Origin: Myxococcus dinghuensis
Lineage (GTDB): Bacteria; Myxococcota; Myxococcia; Myxococcales; Myxococcaceae
NCBI RefSeq assembly: GCF_024198235.1
Contig: NZ_JAKCFB010000003.1
Span: forward strand, 124,001-188,000
DNA length: 64,000 nucleotides
Direction: 5' to 3'
The position numbers and the translations under genes are program-made. The notes beneath the pieces are model-generated. The model was given only the letters and a program-made list of their open reading frames with translations. It was not told the DNA's origin and made no database searches. Shown in pieces: positions 10,158 to 19,329 of this stretch. Positions within the stretch are counted from its first letter, which is position 1, and every line of letters begins with the position of its first letter.

Positions 10158-10418
10158 CTACCAGCGCCGCTCCGGCTCCATCGCCGTGGGCCGCCGCTTG
10201 TCCGTGGGCGTGAGCGCGTCCGCCGGGGAGCAACGACACACCTCGCAGCCGCGGTCCCGGTCGATGGAACACTCGGTGCCGGTGATGCACGTGAGGTTGC
10301 GCGACTCCTCGCAGCGCGTGTCGCCCTTCTTCTCCTCGTTCTTGCCGCCGTGGCTGCAGCCCGCGAGGACGCAAGCCCCCAGGAGCGCGCCCAGCATCAG
10401 CCGTGTCTTCAGCGTCAT
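10158..10418 (-). CDS. Small cysteine-rich lipoprotein
   Basis: An 86-residue lipoprotein. The start MTLKTRLMLG follows GAGGGTGGG. The lipobox VLAGC places the lipidated Cys at about 21. The mature part is hydrophilic with six cysteines in CEESRNLTCITGTECS and RGCEVCRC, so it likely holds three disulfides or a metal site in the periplasm. No family is recognised. It converges with the phosphatase gene. Confidence 0.7.
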   Translation of the reverse strand: MTLKTRLMLGALLGACVLAGCSHGGKNEEKKGDTRCEESRNLTCITGTECSIDRDRGCEVCRCSPADALTPTDKRRPTAMEPERRW

Positions 10419-10542
10419 GACCCACCCTCGTCCCGTCGAAGCGGCGAGGGCCCCCGAACCAGCGCCCGGGAGCCCTCCGTACCGTACCGCCGAGTCTGCC
10501 ACCGGCCCGGCGGGATGACACCCACCGGGCGTCGGCCTCCGC

Positions 10543-13020
10543 TCACGCCTCCGAGGCGGGCTGCTCGGACTGCCCGGGCGTCGCGCCGTGCTTGCTGCGC
10601 CAGCGCTCCACCAGCAGCAGCAGCGACGGGAAGCCCAGCAGCACGATGACCAGGTTGAGCCCGAACCCCATGTTCGCCAGGTCGCCGATGGAGTTGAGGC
10701 CCGGGTGCTTGGCCAGCACCAGCGCCACGAAGCCGATGGCGCTCGTCAGCAGGCCGCCGGTGATGGCGCGCCCCGTCTCCGCGTACACGGAGATGAAGTC
10801 CGCGCCCGGCTCACCCAGCCGCTGCACCAGGTGCACGCCCGCGTCCACCGTGGTGCCCACCAGCACCGGCAGCACCATGATGTTCAGGTAGTTGAACTGG
10901 ATGTCCAGCAGCGCCATCAGCCCGACGAGGCCCGCCACCGACAGCAGCGTGGGCACCATGCAGATGAGCGCCGTGCGCAGCCGGCCCAGCGTCAGCCACA
11001 TCGCCGCCAGCACGCTGAGCACCGCCGCCGCCAGGATGCGCGGCCCCTCGCGCGACACCATGTCCAGGATGTCCGCCAGGATGAGCGCCTCGCCCGCCGC
11101 CGACACCTGGCTGCCGTCCGGCATCTGCAGGCCGCGCACCTCCTTGGAGAAGCGCCGCGTGCCCTCGCCGTCCGACAGGCTCACCCCGCCGCCCGCGTAC
11201 ACCAGCACCACGCCGCCCGTCGAACCATCCAGGCTCTCGAACTGGTGCCGCACGCTCGACGGCAGGTCCGCCTGCGTGAAGGGCTGCGCCTTGGACATGC
11301 TCAAGGCCCGCGTCAGCGCCGCCCGCGTGTCCTCCGGCAGCCGCTCCGGGTCCAGCTTCCCCAGCTTCTCGCCGATGGCCTGCAGCACCGCCTGCTTCTC
11401 CGGCTGCTGCCGCGGCACCAGGTCCTCCAGCGCGCCCACGAAGTCGATGGTGGAGTCCTTGCCGCGCGCCGCCTTGCGCGCCTCCAGCTGACGCACCACC
11501 TCGCGCTCCATCTCCTGCGAGTCCGTCAGCACCACCACCGGCGTCTGCGAATAGCCCAGGATGTTGTTCACCTTCTGGTCCAGCACCGCCGACGCCTGCT
11601 TGTAGTCCTCCAGCGTGCGCGAGTCGTAGTTGAAGGTGATGCGGTACGACTGGGAGATGAGCACCAGCACGCCCACGCCGATCACCACCGCCACGCCCCG
11701 GTAGGAGCGCGGCAACCACCGGCCCAGCAGCGCCATGGGGCCCGTGCCCCCCTGGTGCATCCGCGGCGTCCAGCCGAACCGCGCCGCCAGGCTCAACGTC
11801 GCCGGCAGGATGAGCACGTAGGCGAAGATGCTCACCAGCATGCCCACCGCGGCGATGATGCCGAACTCGCGGAACGCCCGGAACTCCGACAGCGCCAGGC
11901 TCAGGAACGTCAGCGCCGCCACCACCGCCGCGATGAGCGCGGAGAAGCCCGTGTGGCGGAAGGACTCGTGCACCGCCGCCTCGGAGTCCATCCCCTCCGA
12001 CCTCAGCGTGCCGTACCTGCCCAGCAGGTGGATGCCGTGCTCCACGCCCAGGCCTCCCAGCACCGCCGCCAGGAAGCCCGTCAACAGGTTCACCTGCCCG
12101 TAGGCCAGGCCCACGAAGCCGTACGTCCACCCCAGGCCCGCGAGCACCGGCAGCATGGTGAAGCCCACCGACAGCGCGCTGCGGAAGTGGAAGAACAGGT
12201 AGGCCAGCAGCATCACCATGGCCAGCGTGGACGCCCGCGCCAGGTCGTTCACGATGACCCGCTGCTGGTCGATCTTCTTCTTGAAGGTCCCCGTCACCGC
12301 CGTCTTGAAGCCCGGCCCGTACTTCGACAGGTCCTGCGTCGCCAGGAAGTCCTCCACCTGGGTGACGAGCTTCTTGGAGTAGTCCAGGTCGGCGGCGCTG
12401 CCCCTGGGCTTGGCCATCAGCACCACCATCCGCTCGGCCGGGTCGATGTAGTACAGGTCACCCTGGCCCGACAGGCGCTGGTTGGCGCGGCCCGTGTACT
12501 TCTGCTCGATGTCGGCGAAGTCCACCGACGGCGCGGGCTCCTCGTCCAGGCGCACGAACAGCGGGTTGGCCTGCTCCTTCTCCCACGCGATGCGCGCGTC
12601 GATGCGACCCTGGATGGTCTTCAGGTCCTGCAGGTCCACGTAGTACAGCGCGTGCTCGTCGAAGAACGTGCGCGGGCGCTGGTAGTTGACGTAGCGGATC
12701 TCCGACAACTGCGCGAGCTTCGGCGCCAGGTCGTCCGCGAAGCGCTTGAGGGTCTCGGGCTCCGCGCCCATGCCCACCACCACGACGTTGCCCTGACCAC
12801 CGAAGCGCTTGCGCAGCTTGTCGATGTCCTGGACGCTCGGGAACGACTTGGGCAGCAGGCCCACGAAGTCCGCGCTGAGCGTCAGGTTCCGGGCGAAGTA
12901 CGTCCCCAGCAGCGTGAGCACCACCGCCACCGCCAGAGCCCAGAAGGGACGACGGTAGCTTCGCGCGGCGAGCTGGCCAATGGCCCCCTCGAACCGCTCC
13001 GACCAACGCTTCTCACCCAT
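10543..13020 (-). CDS. RND/MMPL family exporter (HAE3-like), copy A
   Basis: An 825-residue inner-membrane RND protein of the MMPL/hopanoid-exporter (HAE3) class, using proton force to move hydrophobic molecules out of the inner membrane. It has an N-terminal membrane helix, a large periplasmic loop, a five-helix block (VNLLTGFLAAVLGGLGVEHG), a second loop and a second block (FNYLNIMVLPVLVGTTVDAG). The duplicated MMPL domains and the HGIHLL and DAGVHL motifs are typical. The start MGEKRW is taken because residues upstream are not membrane-protein-like. It is divergent from a close paralogue. The cargo is unknown; lipids such as hopanoids or lipoprotein substrates are known for the class. Confidence 0.88.
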   Translation of the reverse strand: MGEKRWSERFEGAIGQLAARSYRRPFWALAVAVVLTLLGTYFARNLTLSADFVGLLPKSFPSVQDIDKLRKRFGGQGNVVVVGMGAEPETLKRFADDLAPKLAQLSEIRYVNYQRPRTFFDEHALYYVDLQDLKTIQGRIDARIAWEKEQANPLFVRLDEEPAPSVDFADIEQKYTGRANQRLSGQGDLYYIDPAERMVVLMAKPRGSAADLDYSKKLVTQVEDFLATQDLSKYGPGFKTAVTGTFKKKIDQQRVIVNDLARASTLAMVMLLAYLFFHFRSALSVGFTMLPVLAGLGWTYGFVGLAYGQVNLLTGFLAAVLGGLGVEHGIHLLGRYGTLRSEGMDSEAAVHESFRHTGFSALIAAVVAALTFLSLALSEFRAFREFGIIAAVGMLVSIFAYVLILPATLSLAARFGWTPRMHQGGTGPMALLGRWLPRSYRGVAVVIGVGVLVLISQSYRITFNYDSRTLEDYKQASAVLDQKVNNILGYSQTPVVVLTDSQEMEREVVRQLEARKAARGKDSTIDFVGALEDLVPRQQPEKQAVLQAIGEKLGKLDPERLPEDTRAALTRALSMSKAQPFTQADLPSSVRHQFESLDGSTGGVVLVYAGGGVSLSDGEGTRRFSKEVRGLQMPDGSQVSAAGEALILADILDMVSREGPRILAAAVLSVLAAMWLTLGRLRTALICMVPTLLSVAGLVGLMALLDIQFNYLNIMVLPVLVGTTVDAGVHLVQRLGEPGADFISVYAETGRAITGGLLTSAIGFVALVLAKHPGLNSIGDLANMGFGLNLVIVLLGFPSLLLLVERWRSKHGATPGQSEQPASEA

Positions 13021-13427
13021 GTTGCGACACCTGCTGTGTTGATTGCTGGCCGAACAGCGGCCCACCTTGGGCATGCGCCAACCAGGGAGTCAACGCGTTT
13101 ATGCCGGAAGGCGGAATGTCAGGACCCGAATGACCGGGCATGTGTAACAGGCACGCTCCCCGCATGCCCGACTGTCTGACGGGCTGCCCTCCGGCGGGCG
13201 CCGGTCCGTCTGCCTCAGCGCGTATCAGAGCCGTCAGCGGTGGGTCCATCGTCCACTCGGAGGGCAGACAGGCTGGCGGACAGGACTGCACCACCCTCGC
13301 CGCATGGTCACGTTCCCCGCCACATGGGCCTCGCGCTTCGCGGGCGCCCGACAGAGGGGACGCCGTGCCGTCGTCCAGGCCACCGGAAGGGTCCGGGCGC
13401 CTGGAGGGCGGACAGCCGCGACGACGG
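13021..13427. other. Divergent intergenic region between paralogous exporters
   Basis: About 400 bases with no supported gene. It should contain the two divergent promoters. I see no strong palindrome. Confidence 0.4.
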
Positions 13428-15959
13428 ATGGACACGGAGCCGACGACACCAGAGCAGACGGAGCGCCGTTGGATGGCGCGCGTGGAACGGTCGCTGGGGA
13501 GCCTGGCCGCTCGCAGCCACCGCCGACCAGCGCTCGCGCTGGCGGTGGCGGTGTTGCTGGCCGCATTGGGAGGTTTCTTTGCCCGCACGCTGCGTCTGAA
13601 CGCCAACCTCGTGGATCTGCTTCCCCGGTCCTTCGAGAGCGTGCAGGACCTGCGAGCGCTCGAGGAGCGGTTCGGCGCGCTCGGCTGGATTGCGGTGGTG
13701 GGGGAAGGAGGCGACGCCGAATCGCTGCGGCGCTTCGCCGACGACGTCGCGCCCAAGCTGGCCGACCTGCCGAGCATCCGCTTCGTCGAGAAGCAGCGCC
13801 CGGGCGCCTTCTTCCGCGACAAGGCCCTCTACTTCCTCTCCGAGGCCGACCTGCGCGAGGTCTACCGCCGGCTCGACGCGCGGCTGCAGTGGGAGAAGGC
13901 GCGCGCCAATCCGCTGTACGTGCCGCTGGTGGACGAACCGGCGCCCTCGCTCGACTTCTCCGACCTGGAGGCGAAGTACGGCGGCGCCGCCGGCCAGCGC
14001 CTGTCCTCCACCCGCGAGGACTACTACCTGGACCCCGACGCGCGGCGGGTGGTCATCCTCGTGAAGCCGGAGGTGACGTCGGCGGACCTGGACTACTCGC
14101 GCCGCGTGGTGGACGAGGTGCAGGGGCTGCTCACCGCGCAGGACCTGTCGAAGTACGGGCCTGGCTTCCACACGGAAATCACCGGCACGTTCCAGAAGAA
14201 GCTGGACCAGCAGAAACAAATCCTGCGCGACATCGCGGTGTCGTCGGCGGTGGCCACGGCGCTGATGCTGCTCTACCTCATCTTCCACTTCCGCAGCGCG
14301 CTGGCGGTGGGGCTGGTGCTGGTGCCGGTGGGCGCGGGCCTGGCGTGGACGTACGGCCTGGTGGGCCTGGTGTACGGGCAGGTGAACCTGCTGACGGGCT
14401 TCCTCGGCGCCATCCTCGGGGGCCTGGGCATCGAGCACGGCATCCACCTCCTGGGGCGCTACCTGCACCTGCGCGCGGAGGGCGAGCACTCCGAACAGGC
14501 CACGCGCGAGTCCTTCACGCACACCGGTGGCGCGGCGCTGGTGTCCGCGCTGGTGGCGGCGCTGACGTTCTTCGTGCTGGGCACGTCACAACTGCGCGCG
14601 TTCCGCGAGTTCGGCGTCATCGCGGGCATCGGCATGGTGGTGCTGGTGGCGGCCTACGTGCTGGTGCTGCCGGCGCTCCTGGGGCTCACGGCGCGGTGGG
14701 GCTGGCGACCCCGGCGCGCGGCCGTGTCCCCCAAGGAGTCCTCCATGGGGCGGCTGCTCGTGCGCCACCGGGTGGCCATCTCCGTGGTGTCGGCGGTGGT
14801 GCTGGTGGGGCTCTTCACGCAGATGCGCCGGGTGAAGTTCGACTACGACTTCGGCACCCTCTGGGACCAGGACCTGCCCTCGTTCGTGTTGGACACGCAG
14901 GTGAACCGCATCATCGGCTACTCGCAGACGCCGGTGGTGGTGCTCACCAACGGGCCGGAGCAGGAGCACGCGATGGCCACGGCGCTCGTCGAGCGCCAAC
15001 GCGAACAGGGCCCGGACTCCACCATCGACTTCGTCGCCTCGCTGTCGTCGCTCGTGCCGCGCGACCAGCCGCGCAAGCAGCAGGTGCTCGCGGACATCGC
15101 GAGGCTGCTGGACCAGGTGCCCAAGTCGCGCCTCACCCCGAGGCTGCGCGAGCAACTGGACCAACTGCGTGAGCAGACCGCGTCCCCGCCCTTCACGCGC
15201 GACGACCTGCCGGAGAGCGTGCGCCAGCAGTTCCTCGGGCGACACGGCGTGCCGGGCAGCTTCGTGCTCGTGTATCCCGCGGTGAACCAGTCGGACGGCA
15301 AGGCCGTGCGGGCGCTGGCGCGCGAGGTGCGCGGCACGCCGGTGGCGGACGGGGGACGCGTGGCCGCCGCCGGCGAGTCGATGGTGATGGCGGACATCCT
15401 GGAGATGGTGACCCACGAGGCGCCGCTCATCCTCGGAGGCACGACGCTGGCGGTGTTGCTGGCCATGTGGATGACGCTGGGTGGCCTGCGCATCGCGCTG
15501 TTGTGCATGGCGCCCACCGTGGTGTCGCTGCTGGCCCTGGTGGGGCTGATGCCGCTGGTGGGGTTGGACTTCAACTACCTCAACATCCTCATCATCCCCG
15601 TGCTCATCGGGACCACGGTGGACGCGGGCGTCCACCTGCTGACGCGGCTGTCGTCGCCGGGCAGCGACTTCGTCGCGGTGTATTCGGAGACGGGCCGCGC
15701 CATCTCGGGAGGCCTGCTGACGAGCGCGCTGGGCTTCGGCGCCCTCTTCCTGGCGAAGCACCCGGGCCTCAACTCCATCGGCGTGCTGGCCTGTGTGGGC
15801 TTCGCCACCAACCTGCTCGTCATGCTGGTGGCGTTCCCCGCCATCCTGCTGGTGCTGTCGCAGCGCAAGCGCCGCAAGCACCGCGCCGAGCTGGACACCG
15901 CCGCCAAGGAGCGCGCCACGCCGGCCCCCGGCCCCGAACACGCCACGCGCATGAGCTGA
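13428..15959 (+). CDS. RND/MMPL family exporter (HAE3-like), copy B
   Basis: An 843-residue paralogue of the divergent exporter, with the same layout. An N-terminal helix after ARSHRRPALALAVAVLLA leads to a periplasmic domain and then to VNLLTGFLGAILGGLGIEHG. A second periplasmic domain leads to FNYLNILIIPVLIGTTVDAG. Long blocks match copy A, such as DLSKYGPGF with GTFxKKxDQQ and VNxIxGYSQTPVVVLTxxxE. The ATG used precedes DTEPTTPEQTERRW; an internal Met 15 codons on is an alternative. A frame open further upstream reads as non-coding. It is followed after 37 bases by a lipoprotein gene that may be co-transcribed. Confidence 0.87.
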   Translation: MDTEPTTPEQTERRWMARVERSLGSLAARSHRRPALALAVAVLLAALGGFFARTLRLNANLVDLLPRSFESVQDLRALEERFGALGWIAVVGEGGDAESLRRFADDVAPKLADLPSIRFVEKQRPGAFFRDKALYFLSEADLREVYRRLDARLQWEKARANPLYVPLVDEPAPSLDFSDLEAKYGGAAGQRLSSTREDYYLDPDARRVVILVKPEVTSADLDYSRRVVDEVQGLLTAQDLSKYGPGFHTEITGTFQKKLDQQKQILRDIAVSSAVATALMLLYLIFHFRSALAVGLVLVPVGAGLAWTYGLVGLVYGQVNLLTGFLGAILGGLGIEHGIHLLGRYLHLRAEGEHSEQATRESFTHTGGAALVSALVAALTFFVLGTSQLRAFREFGVIAGIGMVVLVAAYVLVLPALLGLTARWGWRPRRAAVSPKESSMGRLLVRHRVAISVVSAVVLVGLFTQMRRVKFDYDFGTLWDQDLPSFVLDTQVNRIIGYSQTPVVVLTNGPEQEHAMATALVERQREQGPDSTIDFVASLSSLVPRDQPRKQQVLADIARLLDQVPKSRLTPRLREQLDQLREQTASPPFTRDDLPESVRQQFLGRHGVPGSFVLVYPAVNQSDGKAVRALAREVRGTPVADGGRVAAAGESMVMADILEMVTHEAPLILGGTTLAVLLAMWMTLGGLRIALLCMAPTVVSLLALVGLMPLVGLDFNYLNILIIPVLIGTTVDAGVHLLTRLSSPGSDFVAVYSETGRAISGGLLTSALGFGALFLAKHPGLNSIGVLACVGFATNLLVMLVAFPAILLVLSQRKRRKHRAELDTAAKERATPAPGPEHATRMS

Positions 15960-15996
15960 CGGCTTTCGCTGCACACACCCCGAGAGGAGGAAGGCA

Positions 15997-16590
15997 ATGG
16001 CGAAGAACAGGACGGGACGGTGGTTGTGGACGGGCGTCGTCGCGGGCGGCCTCGTGCTGGGCACGGCCTGCAGCTCCACGGAAGCCCCGGTGATGGTCGC
16101 CCAGGCCGACACCACCACGCAGCCGGGCACGGGAGGCGCGGGCTCGACGACCACGCAGCCGCAGGTGCCCAACCCGCAGCCGGGCTCGACGACGCCGGGC
16201 GTCGTCCCCGGCACGCCCACCCAGCAGGACGCGACCAACCCGGGCGCCGTCCCGCCGGCCAACTCGACCACCACGCCGGGCACCACGTACCCGACGGGCA
16301 CGACGACCACGCCGCCGGGCACCACCACGAGCACCCCCGGCGTCACGACGCCCGCGCCGCCCACGACGACGACCCCGGGCACCACGACGACCACGCCGGG
16401 CGCGAGCACCCCCCTGCCGGGCTCGGCGGCCGTTCCGGGCGCGGACGCGGGCGTGGGCGTGGGCGGCTCCGGCGTGGGCGCGGGCTCGAACAGCACCACC
16501 ACGCTCCCGAGCAACGCCGACGACAACACGTCCGGGACGTTCCTGCCCCCGACGGGCGGCTCCGTCATCGACGGCGGCACCGGCTACTGA
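15997..16590 (+). CDS. Low-complexity Thr/Pro/Gly-rich lipoprotein
   Basis: A 197-residue lipoprotein with strong GAGAGGAGGAAGG ahead of the ATG. The signal is WLWTGVVAGGLVLGTACSS with the lipidated Cys at about 25. The rest is nearly all Thr, Pro, Gly and Ser in repeats such as TTTTPGTT and TTPGASTP, so it is an extended linker-like surface or periplasmic protein. No folded domain is visible. It is similar in style to the lipoprotein two genes on. It lies 37 bases after exporter copy B. Confidence 0.75.
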   Translation: MAKNRTGRWLWTGVVAGGLVLGTACSSTEAPVMVAQADTTTQPGTGGAGSTTTQPQVPNPQPGSTTPGVVPGTPTQQDATNPGAVPPANSTTTPGTTYPTGTTTTPPGTTTSTPGVTTPAPPTTTTPGTTTTTPGASTPLPGSAAVPGADAGVGVGGSGVGAGSNSTTTLPSNADDNTSGTFLPPTGGSVIDGGTGY

Positions 16591-16628
16591 GGTGTGGGGC
16601 CCCGCGGGACGCGCTCCAGCCCGAGCGC

Positions 16629-16670
16629 CTCCCGTGAGGGCCCTCGGTGGCCCTCCAGGGCCCGCGGGAG
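16629..16670 (+). terminator. Imperfect GC-rich hairpin after lipoprotein gene
   Basis: The stem CTCCCG plus GGGCCCT pairs with AGGGCCC plus CGGGAG around a 12-base loop, with a small bulge. It lies 39 bases past the stop and has no U-tract. Confidence 0.4.
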
Positions 16671-16782
16671 GAGGACACCCGCGGGCTGCTCGCGGCCCGT
16701 GCCCCGGACCCGGTGTCGCGGCGCGGGCGGGGCCGCCGATTCGCTGGACACCGACGTGCGCGCCTGCTTTGTCGCGTGAGCG

Positions 16783-17496
16783 ATGGACGCCAACCCGCCC
16801 CGCATCGTGTCGCTGCGCGTGGGACTCCCTCGCGAGCTGGGTACCGCCGGCGCGGCGGACCCGATGGAGCGTCCCTGGACGAGCGCCATCCACAAGGAGC
16901 CCGTGCGAGGGCCGCTGTGGCTGTCGCTCACGGGGCTGGCGGGAGACGGGCAGGCGGACCTGCGCGTCCATGGCGGACCGGAGAAGGCCGTCCTCGCCTA
17001 TCCCTTGTCCCACTACGACTTCTGGCGCGAGCGCCTGGCGCATGACGACCTGGCGGCGGGCGCCTTCGGGGAGAACTGGACGCTCTCCGGCGGCGACGAG
17101 TCCACCGTCTGCATCGGCGACGTGCTGCGCGTGGGCGGCGCGCGCGTGCAGGTGTCGCAGCCGCGTCAGCCGTGCTGGAAGCCCGCGAGGCGCTGGCGGC
17201 GCAAGGAGCTGCCCGCGCTGCTCCAGCAGACGGGGCGCACCGGGTGGTACGTCCGCGTGCTGGAGGAAGGCCCCGTCGCGGAGGGCGACGCGGTGGAGCT
17301 GCTGGAGCGCCCCTTCCCGGCCTTCACCGTCGCGTTCGCCAACCACGCCATGCACGACCACGCGCCGGAGGCGGCCGCGTTGCTGGCCGACTGTCCGCTG
17401 CTGACACCGGGTTGGCGCGAGTCGCTGCGGCGTCGCGCGCAAGGCACGCGCGGGGACGACCAGCGTCGGCTCGTGGGTCCGAACGGCGACGCCTGA
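16783..17496 (+). CDS. MOSC domain protein (YiiM-like)
   Basis: A 237-residue MOSC protein of the YiiM group, which transfers sulfur or handles molybdenum-cofactor-dependent detoxification of N-hydroxylated compounds. Key features are SLTGLAGDGQADLRVHGG and EKAVLAYP, GAFGENW, the core IGDVLRVGGARVQVSQPRQP and the conserved cysteine that follows (about 130). The C-terminal part LTPGWRESLRRRAQG matches the YiiM tail. It stands alone between two lipoprotein genes. The ribosome binding site is weak. Confidence 0.9.
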   Translation: MDANPPRIVSLRVGLPRELGTAGAADPMERPWTSAIHKEPVRGPLWLSLTGLAGDGQADLRVHGGPEKAVLAYPLSHYDFWRERLAHDDLAAGAFGENWTLSGGDESTVCIGDVLRVGGARVQVSQPRQPCWKPARRWRRKELPALLQQTGRTGWYVRVLEEGPVAEGDAVELLERPFPAFTVAFANHAMHDHAPEAAALLADCPLLTPGWRESLRRRAQGTRGDDQRRLVGPNGDA

Positions 17497-17671
17497 CGAA
17501 CACTCTCCCGGAGACAAGGGGCGCGCGGCCCTGTTCCCGCTTCCGCCCGAGGAGCAGCCGGCCGGAGGAGCGGACGCTGCAGGGCGCGCGAGGGCTGCTC
17601 ACGTTCCCGACCAGCAGCAGCCAGCCGTACCCAATCCAAGCCATTCCAACCTTCTCAGTGGGAGAACCACC

Positions 17672-18187
17672 ATGAAGAAGTTCCTCAAGACGCAGCTCGT
17701 CCTGGCATCTCTCGCGGCCGGCGCCCTCGCGCTGGGAACCGGGTGCAAGTCCGACTCGAGCGCGAAGAAGAGCGACACGACCGCCCCGTCCTCGGACACC
17801 CCGGGCAATGACACCCAGACGCCGCCGCCCCCCTCGGGCACGTCCACCGACCCGGGCACCGGCGGCACGGGCCGCCCGGGCATGGACGACCCGGCGGTGA
17901 CGCCACCTCCGGACGGCACGGAGCCCCCGGGCACGGGCGGCACGGGCGTGGAGGAGCCCACGCCGACCCCCGCGCCCGGCAGCGACCCGTCGCTGAGCCC
18001 CGCGCCCGGCAGCGACCCGACGCTCGACCCGGGCACGGGTGGCTCCGGCAACGTCGATGACGGCACCACGGACCCGGGCACCGCCGGCGATGGCGACGTG
18101 ACCTCGCCCGACCCGACCAACCGCGAGGACCCGTACGCGCCGGACAACCGCGGCACGACGCCCGCGCCCACGCCGCTGCAGCGCTGA
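17672..18187 (+). CDS. Low-complexity Pro/Gly/Thr/Asp-rich lipoprotein
   Basis: A 171-residue lipoprotein (KFLKTQLVLASLAAGALALG, then TGCKS; lipidated Cys at about 25) after GGGAGAACCACC. The mature chain is disordered, made of DPGTGGTG, PAPGSDPSLS and PTPTPAPGS units with many acidic residues. No domain is recognised. It is followed by a strong terminator, so it is probably monocistronic. Confidence 0.78.
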   Translation: MKKFLKTQLVLASLAAGALALGTGCKSDSSAKKSDTTAPSSDTPGNDTQTPPPPSGTSTDPGTGGTGRPGMDDPAVTPPPDGTEPPGTGGTGVEEPTPTPAPGSDPSLSPAPGSDPTLDPGTGGSGNVDDGTTDPGTAGDGDVTSPDPTNREDPYAPDNRGTTPAPTPLQR

Positions 18188-18213
18188 CCCGGCTCCGACA
18201 GCCCGAAGCAGCC

Positions 18214-18248
18214 ACGATGCCCACGCCCTCCACCGGCGTGGGCATCGT
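18214..18248 (+). terminator. Perfect 14-bp hairpin
   Basis: ACGATGCCCACGCC pairs perfectly with GGCGTGGGCATCGT around a 7-base loop, 27 bases after the lipoprotein stop. It can also serve the convergent small gene on the other strand. Confidence 0.65.
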
Positions 18249-18284
18249 CGTCTCCGGGCCTCCCGCGTGACGGAGTCGTGACGT

Positions 18285-18512
18285 TCAGCTCACGCTGACG
18301 CCGGGGTAGCGCCCGGGAGTGGTCTGCGGCTCGATGATGCGAGGGGTGTCATCGGCGCCCGGGGTGCCTCCGGGGCCGCCGTCGGGCTGCAGCGTCGGTG
18401 GCGCGCGGTGGCGTGGGGGTTGCTCGTGCCCGGCGCCGGCGTCGTGGTCCGGCGCGGGAGGGACCGCTTCGGGTGGGATGTGCAACACATCGTGTTCGTC
18501 CTTCTTGCGCAT
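18285..18512 (-). CDS. Small proline-rich hydrophilic protein
   Basis: A 75-residue protein with an excellent ribosome binding site (AAGGAGG, seven bases ahead of ATG). It begins MRKKDEHDVLHIPPEAVPP and continues in a Pro/Gly/His-rich disordered chain ending RYPGVSVS. It has no signal peptide or membrane segment and is not recognised. The strong site and the terminator just beyond its stop support it as real despite low complexity. Confidence 0.55.
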   Translation of the reverse strand: MRKKDEHDVLHIPPEAVPPAPDHDAGAGHEQPPRHRAPPTLQPDGGPGGTPGADDTPRIIEPQTTPGRYPGVSVS

Positions 18513-18635
18513 GTCCGCCTCCTTCCACTGGAACCTGGGCCCCGCACCGCTCGCGGACACCCGGGGCCTGCTTGCCCGCACGCCCAGGGCTTGGCAGCGT
18601 CCCTCCCGCGTCACCCCTTCCAGGAGCACACCCGC

Positions 18636-19100
18636 ATGCGTCGTCTCATCATGGTCCTCGCCGTCCTCCACCTCGCGGCCTGCGCCACCACGCACACCAA
18701 CGACCCCCAGTCCCCCACCGGCCCCATCCCGCCCGCCACGCGTCCGGACGAGAGCGAGGCGCGTCGGCTCGGCGCGGAGGCCGACAAGCTGCTGGAGGAC
18801 GGCCGCTACGAGGACGCGCTGTTCCTCTACCGCCGCGCGTGGAACGACGGCTTCCGTCACCCCGGGGCCCTCTTCTTCGCCGGCGTCATCGCCGCGCGCG
18901 CCGGCAGCGCCGACGAGGCCCTCATCTGGCTGGAGCGCGCCGCCAACGAGGGCTTCGACGGCGTCAACGCCCTGGGCGCGGAGCCGTCCCTGGAGCCGCT
19001 GCAGCAGCAGGAGGCGTGGGCCCGCATCGCGGCGAAGGTCGCCGCCAACGCGAAGAAGACCCCCGGCGCTCCGGCCGCCACCAGCGCCCCGCAGAACTGA
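18636..19100 (+). CDS. TPR-containing lipoprotein
   Basis: A 154-residue lipoprotein. MRRLIMVLAVLHLAACA gives a lipobox with Cys at about 16. The start follows CAGGAGCACACC. The mature part has helix-turn-helix tetratricopeptide-type pairs (ADKLLEDGRYEDALFLYRRA, then ALFFAGVIAARAGSADEALI), so it is a protein-interaction scaffold in the periplasm. The tail is Ala/Pro-rich. Confidence 0.75.
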   Translation: MRRLIMVLAVLHLAACATTHTNDPQSPTGPIPPATRPDESEARRLGAEADKLLEDGRYEDALFLYRRAWNDGFRHPGALFFAGVIAARAGSADEALIWLERAANEGFDGVNALGAEPSLEPLQQQEAWARIAAKVAANAKKTPGAPAATSAPQN

Positions 19101-19329
19101 ATCACCGTTCACCTCGCGCGGCCTCCACCTCACGGGCCGCGCGACCCGCTTCCACGCGGGTGCCGGATGTGGCGCGCGCGAAGCAGCCGGTCGGACAGGG
19201 GCGCGTCCACACGCCAGGGCTTCCGCGCGACGTGGAGCACGTGACGGCAGGCACACCGGGTCGGTGGCACCTTCAGGTGGAAGCGCGCTTTCCTGACAAG
19301 ACTTGGAGCGCCAACCCGAGTGAGGTGTG

